From assembly GCA_949987705.1 (NCBI GenBank), contig OX465281.1, positions 157,370,393 to 157,434,392 of the forward strand: 64,000 nt of DNA, in the 5' to 3' direction. The position numbers and the translations under genes are program-made. Positions 11,451-23,547 of the stretch are shown in pieces. Position 1 is the stretch's first letter. Each line of letters begins with the position of its first letter. The notes beneath the pieces are model-generated. The model was not told the DNA's origin. It did not search any database and saw only the letters and a program-made list of their open reading frames with translations. Source of the stretch: Thereva unica. Lineage: Eukaryota > Arthropoda > Insecta > Diptera > Therevidae.

Positions 11451-11823
11451 AAAAAAAAATTTAAAAACCGACTTCAGAAAAAAACCCGCGATGCACAAAA
11501 AAGGATGAAATAATTGTTTGTAATTCTTAACAACATCAATCCAATAAGAATGGATCTAGAAAGAAGAATCACTTTTGAAGACGGTGCCAGGTAGTAGTTG
11601 ACTTTGATTGCACTAACTCTTGCTTCGGCAATTGTTTACATTTCTTTGTTAGGCTTATGCCCTTAATATATCACCCACATGTGTTAGCACCGTCTTCAAA
11701 AGTGATTCTTCTTTCTAGATCCATTCTTATTGGATTGATGTTGTTAAGAATTACAAACAATTATTTCATCCTTTTTTGTGCATCGCGGGTTTTTTTCTGA
11801 AGTCGGTTTTTAAATTTTTTTTT
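11450..11823. repeat. foldback with ~138-bp arms
   Basis: The left arm 11450-11587 (including ggatctagaaagaagaatca and cttttgaagacggtgc) is the near-exact reverse complement of 11687-11823, with a ~99-bp spacer. The basic, Lys-rich end of the short frame ending at 11513 is translation of this repeat, not LINE protein. Confidence 0.85.
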
Positions 11824-12392
11824 TATTTCGTGCTTTTTAGTCCATTCATTTTTTAATATTGCCTGTCATTGCAAGGAGCCTACGTTTTTACGACGCCACA
11901 TAGCGAAGTGTATTCTACTTGTCACACCTTTTCATTTGATACCCATGTCTGGGGTCGGGGAGCGCAATTGCAAAATTTGATTGCAGATTGTATTGTCATG
12001 CGAACTATACGTATGTGCAAAATTTGCAGTTGATCGGTTATATGGAACTGGGTCAAAATCAAGTTGCAAGAATTGTTTACACTATACACACATACAGATG
12101 AAGATAATATAAGGCATATAAAAAGTTAAGTTGCCATTGATATCTGGGAAATTAAATGTAAACATTAAACTTCTTTGATTCTTCATCCACGTCATGGTAT
12201 ATTTATTTATTCGATATAAACAATAGTTTTTTGAACTGCAAATTTCGCCATAATTTCGTTCTTATCGGCTTTTGTTCTGGAAGCAAATTTACAGACGCAG
12301 TCACGTCGAAAACTTGTTTAATATGGAACAAAATTCCCCGAAGGAAATTAAAAAATAATTATTTTATCGATATATAGAAAAAAAAGCACCGC

Positions 12393-12480
12393 GAGCCCTT
12401 GGGATCGAACTCGCACCCCACAGATCCCACAGACAAGAATACTTGTCTCTAGCCCTTTGCGCTATGTCAAGTACTATCGG
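12393..12480 (-). repeat. tRNA-derived SINE head (first of two)
   Basis: On the minus strand it shows a B-box-like gcgagttcgatcccaag and an A-box-like tagcgcaaagggctagag, in the tRNA order. The acceptor stem does not close, so this is a tRNA-derived repeat with an internal RNA polymerase III promoter shape, not a tRNA gene. Confidence 0.6.
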
Positions 12481-12536
12481 CCGCTGACCAATATGTTAAT
12501 AATTCATTTCAGAAAAAAGAAAAAGAGAAAAAGACA

Positions 12537-12616
12537 AAAACCGACTGCCCCGACCGGAATCGAACCTGCAACGCTGAATCGAGGATCCGACGCTCTACCC
12601 ACTCCGCCATCGGCCT
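12537..12616 (-). repeat. tRNA-derived SINE head (second of two)
   Basis: The minus strand reads tggcggagtgggtagag (A box) and ggttcgattccgg (B box) with a tRNA-like spacing of ~75 nt. The predicted acceptor arms (aggccga versus cggggca) do not pair and no clean anticodon arm forms, so a functional tRNA is unlikely. It is in the same orientation as the copy 60 bp away, suggesting a tandem-headed SINE. Confidence 0.6.
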
Positions 12617-12893
12617 GCTGCCAGATTTACAACAATAAAGTAATTTGTTCGGTGCCCATGAAATGTTTAGGTTGAACTTTAACAGGTTGAATTTTAACAG
12701 TTTTTTCTGCCTAACTTCGAACTCCGTTATCAGAATTTAGAAAAAATTTAACGGGACCACCGTGGGAAGCTCCCCCTTCAAATGAACCAAAAAAAAGCAA
12801 AAAAGTTATTGGGTTACAAAGTTATGCGTGAACAGGACCACAAAATACCTACACGTCGAATTGAGTAACCTCCTCTTTTTTTGAAGTCGGTTA

Positions 12894-13213
12894 AAAAACA
12901 AGTGCTTCAAAGTAGTCATGCCTACTAGATACCAGTGGCTATTCTTCAACCAAATGTCGGACACTTTCAGATGGAAGAACCTGACTCTCTGCCGTTCGAG
13001 TAATTTAAATATAAGTAATAATAAAGCTAAACCTAAAATAGTGTTAAGTAAACAAGAATCATGTAAAATTTCCAATACACCAGTACAGCATACAACACCA
13101 CCTAATCCTTACTATACGACTAATACTGCACCCGCTACATCTCCCAAATTCCCCACAGTACCCTCTTACGACACTACTAAATATAGTTATAACAGGAACA
13201 ATAGCAATTATAG

Positions 13214-13245
<32 letters not shown>

Positions 13246-13248
13246 CTA

Positions 13249-13284
<36 letters not shown>

Positions 13285-13955
13285 CTAATAATAATAATAC
13301 TAATAATAATATAACCAATTACAATAGAACTAATACTAACACCATTCCAACTGCGTCTAACTCAGTTCCGAGCCTGAACAGACCTATCCCGCTAATTAAC
13401 ACAACAACAACAACTAAACTTCGCAATCCTTAACCTAACTTTTCTCGGAGCCACATCATTGTCGGAGGTCGTTCCTATGCTGACGTTAATGAGGTTCCTA
13501 ATGACACACAGAAATCAGTTGAGTCTTCTGTAAGCCGCACCAACAACATCCCCTTGACGAAACCTCCTTTCTTAAACCCGTTACAACCCCCGGTTGTAAA
13601 AAATACCTTGATTTCAGCCGACTCATCCGATAGTAGATATCTGTTATCTCGGCTCAGAGAAAGGCAGGTCTTTGACAATGTAAGGCTGTTTCTCGCGTAC
13701 ATGCATAACAAACCTGACTCTACCTGTATATATGGTAAAACCAGGACCAGCCTCATTGTCTCGCTCCACCAGGAAGGTCTTCCAACGGATCATAGTGCCC
13801 TGCTCGAATTGTACACTAGGTACCTTGAGCATTATCAAATCAATCCCCAACAAGTTACCAAGGATCTCTCCGCTTATGCTGCTCATGTAAGATCAATACA
13901 TGTGTCCCAGCTGCAAAAAAGCCGCGATGAGATGAAAAGATATTACCGCCCTTAA
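12894..13955 (+). pseudogene. LINE ORF1, 3' part with Asn/Thr-rich linker
   Basis: After the inserted repeat, a broken frame (QIPVAILQPNVGHFQMEE) shifts near 13000 into a frame that runs to 13955. The middle, ~13190-13330, is a run of aat and act codons giving long Asn with spaced Thr. The frame carries one stop at 13431-13433, then continues with SHIIVGGRSYADVNEVPN and a Leu/Arg-rich helical end (YLLSRLRERQVFDNVRLFLA). It stops at 13953-13955, directly before ORF2. The poly-Asn tract is a microsatellite expansion; the function of the C-terminal part is unknown. Confidence 0.6.
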
Positions 13956-16839
13956 CTAGTTACTTCCCCTGACGATCCCACCCAGTCTCTTCTTCCCAAA
14001 CCTAACCCACCCGAGGTTGTAAGAATCTTTTACCACAATTGTAGTGGTATGAGAACCAAACTTAATAACCTCTACATTGACTCTAAATCATGTCGCTATA
14101 ATGTTCTTGTACTGACCGAAACATGGTTAAATAGTACATTTCTTAACGAAGAGATCTTGGACAGCAGCTGGACAATCCACAGGTGCGATAGAGACTACAG
14201 CTCCACTGGTCTCACCAGAGGTGGTGGAGTCCTTATAGCTGTAAAAGACTTTTTAAAAAGTGAATTAATCACGACTAATTGTTCAAAATCCTTTGAACAC
14301 GTCTTCATAAAAATCAAATCCGACCAGAAGGATATATTCATCGGTTCGTTCTATATCCCCCCCAATTCCGACGAATCCAACTATGACAATCTATTGCATA
14401 TAGTGGAGGAAGTTAACGATACACTCTGCGGTAATGATGTCATATTTATCCTGGGTGATTTCAATCGTCCAAATATTTCTTTCATCCCCGACGAGGAAGA
14501 TAATAAATTACTTCCTATAAATGCAACTAATGCCGTCGATATAAAATTTATCGACACACTTTACGGCAATGATCTACACCAAATTATCGGGCAGCCAAAT
14601 TCTTGTGGTAAATGGCTAGACCTGATCTTCACCAATTTATTCGAGGAGGTGAGTACTCTACTCGTTTCCGATGAGGAAAACCTATTTACGAACTCCATCC
14701 ACCATTCCGCGTGGATTCTCGAATTTAACTCATCAATCCCCAAGCATCGTACATCACATAACAATGCACTTGTTTACGATTTTAAGAATGCGGACCTGGA
14801 CAGTATTGGTTTCGAATTATCCCTAGTCGACTGGGAACATAGGCTAACTAGCAATGATCTTGACGTGATAGTTTCATGCTTTTATTCTATCATTTTCAAC
14901 ATCATCGACAAATATGTACCCAAAATTAAAAAACGGGATAGAGTGTCGGAACCATGGCTGGATAGGGATACTAGATCCCTACGTAATCAAAGAAATAAAT
15001 TATATAACATGATCAAAAATAACACATATGTAAACGAGCGATTGAATTCCGAATACATTAGACTAGCCTCAGAATTTGCTGTTAGGTCTCGCGAGGCCTA
15101 CTCTGCATATATTAGTTCTGTTGGTGATAGTATCATAAGTGATCCTAAAAAATTCTTTGATTACGTTAACATTAAACGGAAGACTTCTGGCTACCCAACA
15201 ACAATGACGAATGGTAGAGCCCACACCTCGTGCCCCCAAGTAATTTGTAGTATGTTTGCTGATAGGTTTGCTGAAATTTATAGCCCCTTGTCCAGCGCAG
15301 CACACGTTGTAACTGACTCGCACACTGACACCTCCCTTATAACTGGTATATTCCTTTCTGTTGATGAGATTATGGCGGGTCTGTATAATCTTGATATCAA
15401 AAAAGGTAATGGTCCTGACAATCTCCCTCCTATTTTCCTGCAGCGCTGCTCGCAACATGTCGCGTTTCCTCTTTATCTCATCTTCAACAAATCTTTATCG
15501 TTAGGAAAGTTTCCCAAGCTGTGGAAGAAATCCTACCTAACGCCAATCTATAAATCCGGTGACAAGCACTCGGTAGACAACTATAGAGGCATTGCCATTT
15601 TATCATCAATTCCTAAGCTTTTTGAAAAACTTGTTCATGACAGGATTGCTCCTCTTATCGATCCATACCTAAACGAACAACAACATGGTTTTCGGAAAGG
15701 ACGTTCAACAACTTCTAACCTTATGGTCCTTATCTCCGAATTGCTATGCGGTGTGGAGAGCGGCCATCAATTGGATGCTGTGTACACTGATTTCAGCAAG
15801 GCCTTCGATCGAGTGGACCACGCCATCCTAATCGCAAAATTATTAAAATTTGGAATATCAGACTCTGGGTATTAGATTCCAAGGATTTCTATCTAATGAG
15901 ATCGAAGTAACCTCTGGCGTTCCTCAGGGTAGTCATCTCGGTCCCCTACTTTTCAATATTTTCATCTCCGATCTATCCGAAAAATTAGCAAATATTCCAC
16001 ATCTCTTTTACGCGGATGACCTCAAAATTTATAGTGTCATTAAGACCCAAACTGATGCTTCCTTCTTGCAGACAAAACTCAATGCCCTACACGACTGGTG
16101 CACCGTGAACAAACTGCAACTAAACACCAGCAAATGTCATGCAATTACCTTCCCCCGCTTAAAAAACACAAAGAACCATAACTATTATCTCAATGGCATA
16201 ATGTTGGATCAGGTTGATCATATCGTAGATCTAGGCGTTGTCCTAGACAAAAAACTCAATTTCAACCTGCACTACGATAATATAACTGCCAGAGCCAACA
16301 AACTTCTTGGTTTCATTAAGAGGAGAGCCAAAGAATTTGGTAATGTATGGGTCACAAAAACACTCTTCTGTTCTTTAGTCCGCCCTATCCTGGAATATGC
16401 GTGTCCTATCTGGGATCCTATATTCCAAGTGAGCAGTAGGAGGATCGAATCCATTCAAAAGAGATTTCTTCTTTTTGCCCTGAGACATCTACACAACCCC
16501 CATGACTACCAAACCCTGCCGCACTACTTGGACAGGCTCAAAGTGCTTGATCTCATGCCGTTGTCTAGCAGGAGGAAACTGCTCATATCTTGCGTTGCCT
16601 TTGACGTCTTAAGTGGAAAACTTAAAGTGCAGTTTCTGTCGGACAGAATCAAATTCAATGATGTAGTCCGACACACGCGACACACTAAACTACTTAAGGA
16701 ATATCCTCACCGCACCGATTACGCAAGGAACGAGCCCGTCAACAGATGCTGTATGGTTTTTAATAGCCATAGCTCCTCTTTCTCCCCTTCCCTCAACAAG
16801 GCATCCTATAAAAAAATACTCAAATCCCTACTAACATAA
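13956..16839 (+). pseudogene. LINE ORF2: AP endonuclease and reverse transcriptase, frameshifted
   Basis: The frame is open from 13956, with ATG at 14049. The endonuclease shows VLVLTETWLN, GGGVLIAVKDF, FILGDFNRPN and the late histidine in SIHHSAWILEF. The RT shows LTPIYKSGDKHSVDNYRGIA, QQHGFRKGRSTTSNL, YTDFSKAFDRVDH, then SGVPQGSHLGPLLFNIFISD and FYADDLKIYS (YADD catalytic site). The first frame stops at 15875 after GISDSGY, and the rest continues in another frame from 15850. The conserved stretch between these two blocks is shortened, so a small deletion caused the shift. There is no RNase H. The protein would nick target DNA and copy the element RNA; this copy cannot make it whole. Confidence 0.85.
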
Positions 16840-16985
16840 CCCCCTCTTGACAATAGTAGGTTTTTAGTAGCCAGTAGTCAAATATATTATAAAAGACTGT
16901 ACACTATGTTTTAATCTAAGAATTTGTAAATCTATTTTAAGTGTGCCTTGTTTGGCGAATTAATAAATAAATAAATAAATAAATA

Positions 16986-18130
16986 ATTACCGCTTGGCTA
17001 TCAGAGAAGATAAAAATCAGATTATTTTGGTAGGCCCTTCTTAAGTTTTCATGAGTGCACGCCAGAATAGCATTCACCTCTGCTTGAAAGACAGTTGCTT
17101 GGGTGGCTAGGCGTATCGCACTGCTGAATCTGGGGTTTTCACTCCAGATTCCTTCGCCCACACCTGTCTGTTCAGCCCGGCAATACTTTAGGAAAAGTCC
17201 ATGTTAGCTATCCTGTATGTACACGGAAGGTTGCTCAAATTTTGAGATTGTAAAGGGCATGCAGTCCGATAGCATCCTCGCTTCCAGAATCTCCTCTATG
17301 ATGCTGGTTATTATAAGAGTGCTCTCGCCCAACACCAGCGCCCAAGTGACCATGCGCCTTCAGCCCCAGCGCCGCGTTTATGTCGGACTTCTCTACTTTA
17401 AGGTGGAGGGGTACCAGATTGAGGAGAGTCTCCAGCGCTGCCGTCGGGGCAGCGCGGATGGCCTCAATTATGGAGAGGAAGGCCATTGTTTGAATTTTGC
17501 TGTGCCAACAAACTAAAACTTCATAAGTTACCATGGGGCTAATGATGGTGGTGTATTATATATAATACATGGTTTTCAGTTGCAAACCCCATGTAGAAAA
17601 ACAAGCTCAAGTGCATAGGGATCTACGCGATCTGCTCATCAGAGTGTCCATATGCTGGTTCCAGTTAAGCTTGGCAGCTAGCGTCACTTCTAAATATTTG
17701 GATTGTTGTGAAAAGCCTATAGTTCTGCGTGCGAGTATAGGTTCCAAAAGTCCCGGTAGTGATCATTTCCTGTTCCTGTTTTGTCGGGATTGACTTTTAG
17801 TCTCACGCTCTTCCACCAGCTAGAGACCAGATCTAGTGTCTGCTGCAGGCGCCTGGACATGCCTCTTTCAGTTTCACCTGTAACTACTATGATGACATCG
17901 TCAGCGTAACCTTGGGCGAAAAAATTTCGGCTGTTGAGAAGCTCTTGGAGTTCATCTACAACAAGGCACCAGAGAAGTGGAGATAAAACTCCCCCCTGTG
18001 GACAACATCTCGCTTATGAATTTATAAGCGCAGGTGAGGCATATGAGCCCTTTCACTGCCAAATATTGAGGCGCGCAGGTGCGTGTCAGTACTTTTGATC
18101 GTCGCCTTTTTTCAAGAAGTCAGTACCGTA
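16986..18130 (-). pseudogene. R1/LOA-like LINE fragment (RT and RNase H), decayed
   Basis: On the minus strand, 18010-17740 reads CPQGGVLSPLLWCLVVDELQ, then a GYADDVIIVV catalytic site and LVSSWWKSVRLKVNPDKT. This is the RT core of a LINE group that also carries RNase H. Farther along, 17161-16986 gives VFQAEVNAILACTHENLRRA and IFIFSDSQAVI, the middle of an RNase H domain, ending exactly where the aata tail of the LINE on the plus strand begins. Frameshifts and stops between the two blocks show decay. The plus-strand LINE therefore inserted into this older element. Confidence 0.75.
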
Positions 18131-19371
18131 CGCATCATATATACTCTACCCCTGGGGTGGTGTGGAAAGGAGTATTCATGTTAAACAAAAATACTAATAT
18201 TCAAGGAAAATTTAAACTTATCGCACGTTTATGGACTACTAATTTTACAAAAAAAGACAAAAATTTTGTTTCCTAAAAATTTAATAAAATTTTTTATAAC
18301 TATAGTATAACCTAAACCTAATGAACAATTTTTATAATAACTGTATAAATCAAAAAATCAGTGGATAATCATGAAAAATTAAATTCCCCCATTGTAACTC
18401 CCATAAATGACCTCATCGAGTGAAATTTAAGGTAATCAGCTTGGCCTGAGGCATTCATTACACTTTCATGCCCCTAAATCAATTCATGATGGATTGATTA
18501 TTCAGATAATTACATCATGCATCACCTTAGACACTAAGTTTTCCCTCAGTCATAGCACTGACTGTGACAAAACTGATAGCAAAACCTACCGTCTAATGGA
18601 CCGCTTAGATCATCTTTACAAAGCTGCCCACAAAGTTCTGCTTTTATAGAACTCATTTAAAATTAAATAAAATCTGTATTCTCATATTCTAAATTTTACA
18701 ACAAAAAAAAAATCCATATCGCAGAGAATATTTCTAAAGGAGCCCATACCCGAGCTAACAATTTGTGCAAATTTGTGTTTGCCAAAAAATATGTGATTGT
18801 CCATACACTACGCAACGAGTTGCACAAACTTCAGTTCCATCTATGTTACTGTTGAATCTCCTACATAAAAACATAAAAAATAATAGAAGATAGAAAAAAT
18901 TAGCATAGACATAGAATAAGCACAAAAGTAAATTCCTTCACACCGTAATTCAATAGCATTTCCTGCACTTGCACCAAAAAGCTTTTTATCTCCTCAAGAA
19001 AATGCACCGTAAACTAATTATTAAAAGGTAAAATTCGTCGCCAGACGAAATTTAATGCTTTTGTTTTTCAACTTGAATTTTCTCGTGAGAAAAGAAATAT
19101 GTCGATTATGTTGTTCTTTTTTGTTAGTTTGTGTGATAAAAATTAGTATTTAAGAAATGTTGGAAAATAAATGAAGTCATTCAGAGATTATCTATTCACT
19201 TGAAACAAAGGCTTTTATTTCGCGTATTACCAAGTGAGCCTACTTGGAACAATCATTCTAGTGTAGCAGTATCAAGCACTGTTTTACACATAACGTCATA
19301 CGCTTACGGGTACAAGAACCCTAAGCAAATTATAATCGAAACTCTAAGGCAAAAGAGTCTTAGATATTTTA
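18130..19371 (+). other. 5' LTR and flank of BEL-1, left boundary unresolved
   Basis: The right edge is fixed by the primer-binding site that follows. A promoter-like tagtatttaag (~19145) and an aataaa (~19168) fit an LTR. No matching 3' LTR exists in the window because the element is 3'-truncated, so the left edge cannot be set by comparison. The left part of the stretch shows no other recognisable feature. Confidence 0.45.
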
Positions 19372-19390
19372 TGGTGACCCCGACGTGATC
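19372..19390 (+). promoter_or_regulatory. primer-binding site of BEL-1
   Basis: tggtgaccccgacgtgatc follows the presumed LTR end and lies ~45 bp before the gag ATG. Its TGG start pairs with a tRNA CCA end, as in retroelement primer sites. The matching tRNA is not identified. Confidence 0.6.
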
Positions 19391-19433
19391 GGAAGAAAGA
19401 TCACACGCAAGAACAGAAGCAACTAACATCAAG

Positions 19434-22243
19434 ATGGCTACCATGGAGGATCTGACCGAGGAGCAGCGGAACCTGGCTGCAGATTTAAAACAGCTTATCA
19501 GCAACTACAAGAAGGATGGAGCATCGCGAAAAACTCCGGACTATCTTCGAAGGAAGAGAGCGGAATTAGAATCCCAATGGCAACGTTTTGAGGAAAACGA
19601 CAACACGATTCGAGTACAATTTGGAGACCAGGTGGACCACCAGTACTTCACCAAACAATATTACGAACAAGTTCGAGAGGGGTATGAGAATGCCCTAGAA
19701 GACATAACAAACCGATTGGCCAGCAGCAAGACGCTACCGGCAAGCAGAAGCCCATCAACATCCGACTTAGCAGAGGATCCAGCTACATTCGCTAATAGAA
19801 CGACATCAGTTCTTGAGCAACGCCCCAATGGCAGCAAGGAAACAACAGCAAAAGATGCACTTCAACCATCTGCAAGTATGAATCAAGAAGTCCCTAAGAA
19901 GTTTATGGGACAAACAAAACACATTGAGAAGTTAACTACCGCAAGGGTACGTAATCAAGGCTGCTTGATTAACAAGCAATCAACAATTTTGAAAGTGCTC
20001 GAACGCACCATTTCGAACACAATATCAGGTGATCAACTGCAGATAGACCAGTTTTACCAGATTAAGGCAGAAAGAATCCAGAAGTATCTAAATGAAGCTA
20101 AAACATTGCATCAAGAGATATGGAGCCAATTAGATGACCCCTTGGCAGCAGACTATGACGTCGAGCGATTCTTTGTTCTGGAAGAAGAAGCGGAAAATAC
20201 GATTATCGAACTTCATCGATTGCGGCAACAGCTCTCACCGCAGCACCATTCACATGCTACCACATCTACTACCTCAACGTATGATAACGCATCGTTATTG
20301 AAATTGCCCAAGATCGCCCTGCCCAAGTTTACAGGAGACTACCTTCAGTGGCGCCAATTCTGTGATTTATTCACGGAGTTAATCCACAATCAAAGGATCG
20401 CCAACTGCCAAAAGATGTGGTATTTAAAGACGAGTTTATCAGGTGAAGCTGAAAAATTAATCCGACATCTCACAGTCTCCGACGCAAATTACACAGCTGC
20501 TTGGAAGATAATCCAAGAGCGCTATGAAAACAAAAGGTTGTTGGTAACAGCCTTCCTAAATAAGCTGCTAGCACAACCAACGTTCACTGCCGAAAGTCCC
20601 ACTGCCATCAGGAACTTGCACGATACAACGCAGGAGTGCCTTCATGGCCTACAAAACTTAGGAGTGGACACAGCCAACTGGGACCCATTCATAATCCACC
20701 TGCTTCTGAAAAGGATTGACAAAACAACATATACGCTGTACGAGCAATCTTTAGAACATCCAAGATGCATACCAACATTAAGGGAGTTTCTTGCATTTCT
20801 CGAAAACCGCTTCCAGTCATTAGAGGCGCTCGGGAGTAAAGCACGAAGCACAGAGGATAACCATAGACGAACAGTAACAAGCATGGTTGCTACGGGAGGC
20901 AACTGCAGCTTTTGTAAGGGTACTCATCGCCTATACGCATGCCCGAAGTTTCTTCAGATGTCAACACCAAAGCGGTATGAGCATGCCAAAAACGCCAAAC
21001 TCTGCTTGAATTGTCTTGGAAGAGGGCACAATCTTAGCAACTGCCCCTCTAGATCATGCACCAGATGCAATAAGAAACACAATACATTATTGCACATGGA
21101 AGGCAAAGCAACAACTACAACTAGAGTAGCTCAACATACACAAATAAACCCAGCGGAACCGGTGCAAGCCGCACAACCAGAGAAGAGCATCATTTTAACA
21201 GCCCGAAAGGTTCAGGATCGTGAACGGTATGTCATGCTCGGCACGGCTATTGTAAAGGTATTCAATAAGCACGGCGAACTCATAAAATGTCGCGCCCTGC
21301 TAGACTGTGGTTCACAGCTCAATGTATTGAGTGAAAGGCTAGCTAAACAACTTGGTTTGCCTGAACGGACTGAAAGCATGGCAATCGAATGTATCGGGGA
21401 GCAGGTGCAACCATCCTCTAAGAGAGTCAATCTTCGCGTACAATCCATAACAAGCGGCTTTTCCATGTCAATTGAGGCTCGTATTCTACCGAAGATAGTT
21501 TCCCAGCAGCCATCGCGTCAGCTTAACATCGAATCATGGCCTATACCACAGAGCATACCCCTAGCTGATGCCGACTTCAATAAGCCCGGAAGCATCGACT
21601 TACTCATTGGAGCAGGGATCTTCTTTTCACTACTCTCAGTAGGACAAATAGAATTAGGAAAAGGCTTACCAATATTGCAGAACACTGTGCTTGGCTGGAT
21701 CGTTGCAGGTCCAAAAAATCAAACACATCAGGAGTCAGCAGTGTGCGCTGTATGCAGCGATGATGAAGCCCTCAACGCACAAGTGGAACGTTTTTGGCAC
21801 CTAGAGGAAAAGGAGGAACAAACTAGTAACCTTACAGCAGAAGAACAAAGATGTGAGACCCATTTCATCCAAACAACGAAACGGCATACTGATGGACGAT
21901 TCATCGTCAACCTTCCATTCAAGACCAGTCCCATAGAACTAGGAGAATCGAGTGGAATAGCATTCCAGAGATTGACTGCATTAGAAAGAAGGCTCGCAAA
22001 GGACGCAGAACTTTGTGAACGATACAGACAATTCATGAATGAATATTTAGAGTTGGGTCATATGGAGGAAGTGGATTACAACCAAATCCAGGGACCTCAT
22101 TGCTTTCTTCCACACCACTGCGTGATTAAACCAGAAAGCAGCACCACTAAGTTGAGAGTGGTGTTTGACGCGTCGGCCCAGACGTCAACAAACAAATCCC
22201 TGAATGATGTACTATCGAAGGGACCAACAATACAAGAAGAGGT
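19434..22243 (+). CDS. BEL-1 Gag, protease and start of reverse transcriptase
   Basis: The start ATG at 19434 lies in a suitable context (aagatggctaccatgg; a second ATG follows three codons on). Residues ~1-110 are the helical Gag N-terminus. Two zinc knuckles follow at about residues 491-505 (CSFCKGTHRLYAC) and 524-540 (CLNCLGRGHNLSNC). The aspartic protease has the motif LLDCGSQLNVLS at ~622. LGWIVAGP marks the BEL-type segment after the protease. The RT opens with KLRVVFDASAQT at ~905 and is cut a few residues later by the LTR of BEL-2. Translation past 22243 into the LTR to the stop at 22412 is an artefact. It would be read as the N-terminal part of a single polyprotein. Confidence 0.9.
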
Positions 22244-22622
22244 TGTTCAGACTTCACTCACACTACTTCTTCTTATCAAACAACGGTTGGAACAGTTAGC
22301 CGTTATCACACAAAAATTGCAGGCAAATTCGGGCAGTTCGTTGTTGGTCTTCAGCCAGTTGGTTGTGAGACAGTTCTTATTCAGTTTTGCCTTTTTTATT
22401 AAATTCAATTAGTTGTTGTAGCTTATTAAAGTTAAAATTTGTTGATGTAATTTACCAGTAAATTAAAGATTGCTCAATTTTGTGAAACATTAGAAAGAAT
22501 ATAACATACATAATAAACATACAAATGAACTTGTAAGTGAAGTTTTTGCTTAAAATTCGATAAACCAAATAGATTGCGCACAAGCAACAATAAAGGGTGC
22601 AAAAAAGCTTGCACATTTTTCA
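22244..22622 (+). repeat. BEL-2 5' LTR
   Basis: TG...CA ends, 379 bp, with the same sequence as 27960-28338 apart from two substitutions. It contains an aataaa near the 3' end (cacaagcaacaataaagg). Confidence 0.95.
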
Positions 22623-22642
22623 TGGCGACCGTGACTGGACCC
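22623..22642 (+). promoter_or_regulatory. BEL-2 primer-binding site
   Basis: tggcgaccgtgactggaccc starts at the base after the 5' LTR. TGGCGACCGTGAC is the form of primer site found in several insect LTR elements and is usually ascribed to tRNA-Arg; that tRNA match is from memory. Confidence 0.8.
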
Positions 22643-23547
22643 GTTTGTGTGCGAATAATTTAATTCCTAATTTAAGGAAAACAAAGGAATATGAGGTGAC
22701 AAATTTTCGATCAACTTTATTTTAAAATAATGCAAAATATGTCAATTTAAGTCAATTTGAACTTTAAATAAATTTTTTAGCAAAAGCATAACCTGTTGAA
22801 ATAACATAAAAGTGCATTCGCAATAGCTCGTTCGTCGTGTGCTGTTACACATTGTTTCAGTGTTGGAATTTTCGTTTTGCTTGAAACCGGGACATCAAAT
22901 AAGACGGGCCAAAAACGCATTCTTTGTGCACTGTTATACAAAATGCATTAATTTGTGCAATGCAATGCTAGGAATAAAACCTCTCAAAAAATGTAAAGGC
23001 GCATGGAAATTTCTCCAAAGCAACCATATAACAACATTATTCAGCATTATTTCTTTCGTTGAAAACGGTACACCGATGAATTTAAGTGTATGTAAACAAA
23101 AAAAAAATACATTTGCATTGTATTGTAATACATTGTGGTTACCTTGAAAGTGGTAATTTGAACACTCATTTAAATTTAAAATCATGCAATAAGCAGATAG
23201 GTATATTAGGACTATTGGTAGTAATTACACGCAATAATTTGTCTTATTAATGGTTATTGTTGCCTGGTGAGTAATCAGAACGGACATTTGCCGTGCACTG
23301 TTACAAATTGAATCCTCATTACAATTGTTTCATGATAAACATTTTTTACTTCGTTCTTTGTGTCCGAATAAATAATAGAAACATTGAAAAATAAATAAAT
23401 TGAAGGGGACTTTTAAAATTATAGTTAAAATAATCTCAAATTTAAAAGGTTTTTTTTTGATTTTTGATCGTTTTCTGTTAACGAAAATTTCTTTTATTCG
23501 CGTTTGATAAGCAACAAATTCTTAAAACAAATTGCGTTTCACTCATA
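22643..23547 (+). other. BEL-2 untranslated leader
   Basis: About 0.9 kb of AT-rich sequence between the primer site and the gag ATG. It has no supported gene; short frames on both strands here lack domains. Confidence 0.6.

Larger units (their letters stand above)
11467..12892. mobile_element. composite non-autonomous element inserted in LINE ORF1
   Basis: The ends are inverted: accgacttcagaaaaaaa on the left, and tttttttgaagtcggtt on the right. The 'accgacttcaaaaaa' terminus is a common insect repeat end. Inside are a foldback (11450-11823), one decayed unit of the minisatellite family (~11905-11955) with its tail module (~12000-12130), and two tRNA-like segments. Its A-rich flanks prevent an exact target-site call. 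The LINE ORF1 frame stops making sense on the left and resumes ORF-like on the right. Confidence 0.65.
9880..16986 (+). mobile_element. CR1/Jockey-like LINE (non-LTR retrotransposon), inactive
   Basis: The layout is a 5' leader (~9880-10197), ORF1 with a PHD-like finger and coiled coil, ORF2 with an apurinic endonuclease and reverse transcriptase, a short 3' UTR and a microsatellite tail of aata units (16962-16986). ORF1 is broken by frameshifts and a 1.4-kb insertion, and ORF2 by a frameshift with a small deletion. The 3' end abuts an older LINE on the other strand. The 5' boundary is approximate and no target duplication was found. PHD fingers in ORF1 and a microsatellite tail are known in CR1-group elements; assignment to CR1 rather than Jockey is inference. 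Confidence 0.8.

Noticed and set aside
11076..11513. Lys-rich C-terminus of a possible nucleic-acid binding protein
   Set aside because: The basic end is translated foldback sequence; only the part before ~11450 belongs to LINE ORF1.
12537..12616. Functional tRNA gene on the minus strand
   Set aside because: A and B boxes are present, but the acceptor arms do not pair and no clean anticodon arm forms; a second tRNA-like copy next to it points to a SINE.
18079..19388. Short plus-strand frames before BEL-1
   Set aside because: No domain; the region is best explained as LTR and decayed LINE.
22244..22412. C-terminal extension of the BEL-1 Gag-Pol frame (ending VVRQFLFSFAFFIKFN)
   Set aside because: This is LTR sequence of BEL-2 read by chance in the BEL-1 frame; the true continuation is at 28344.
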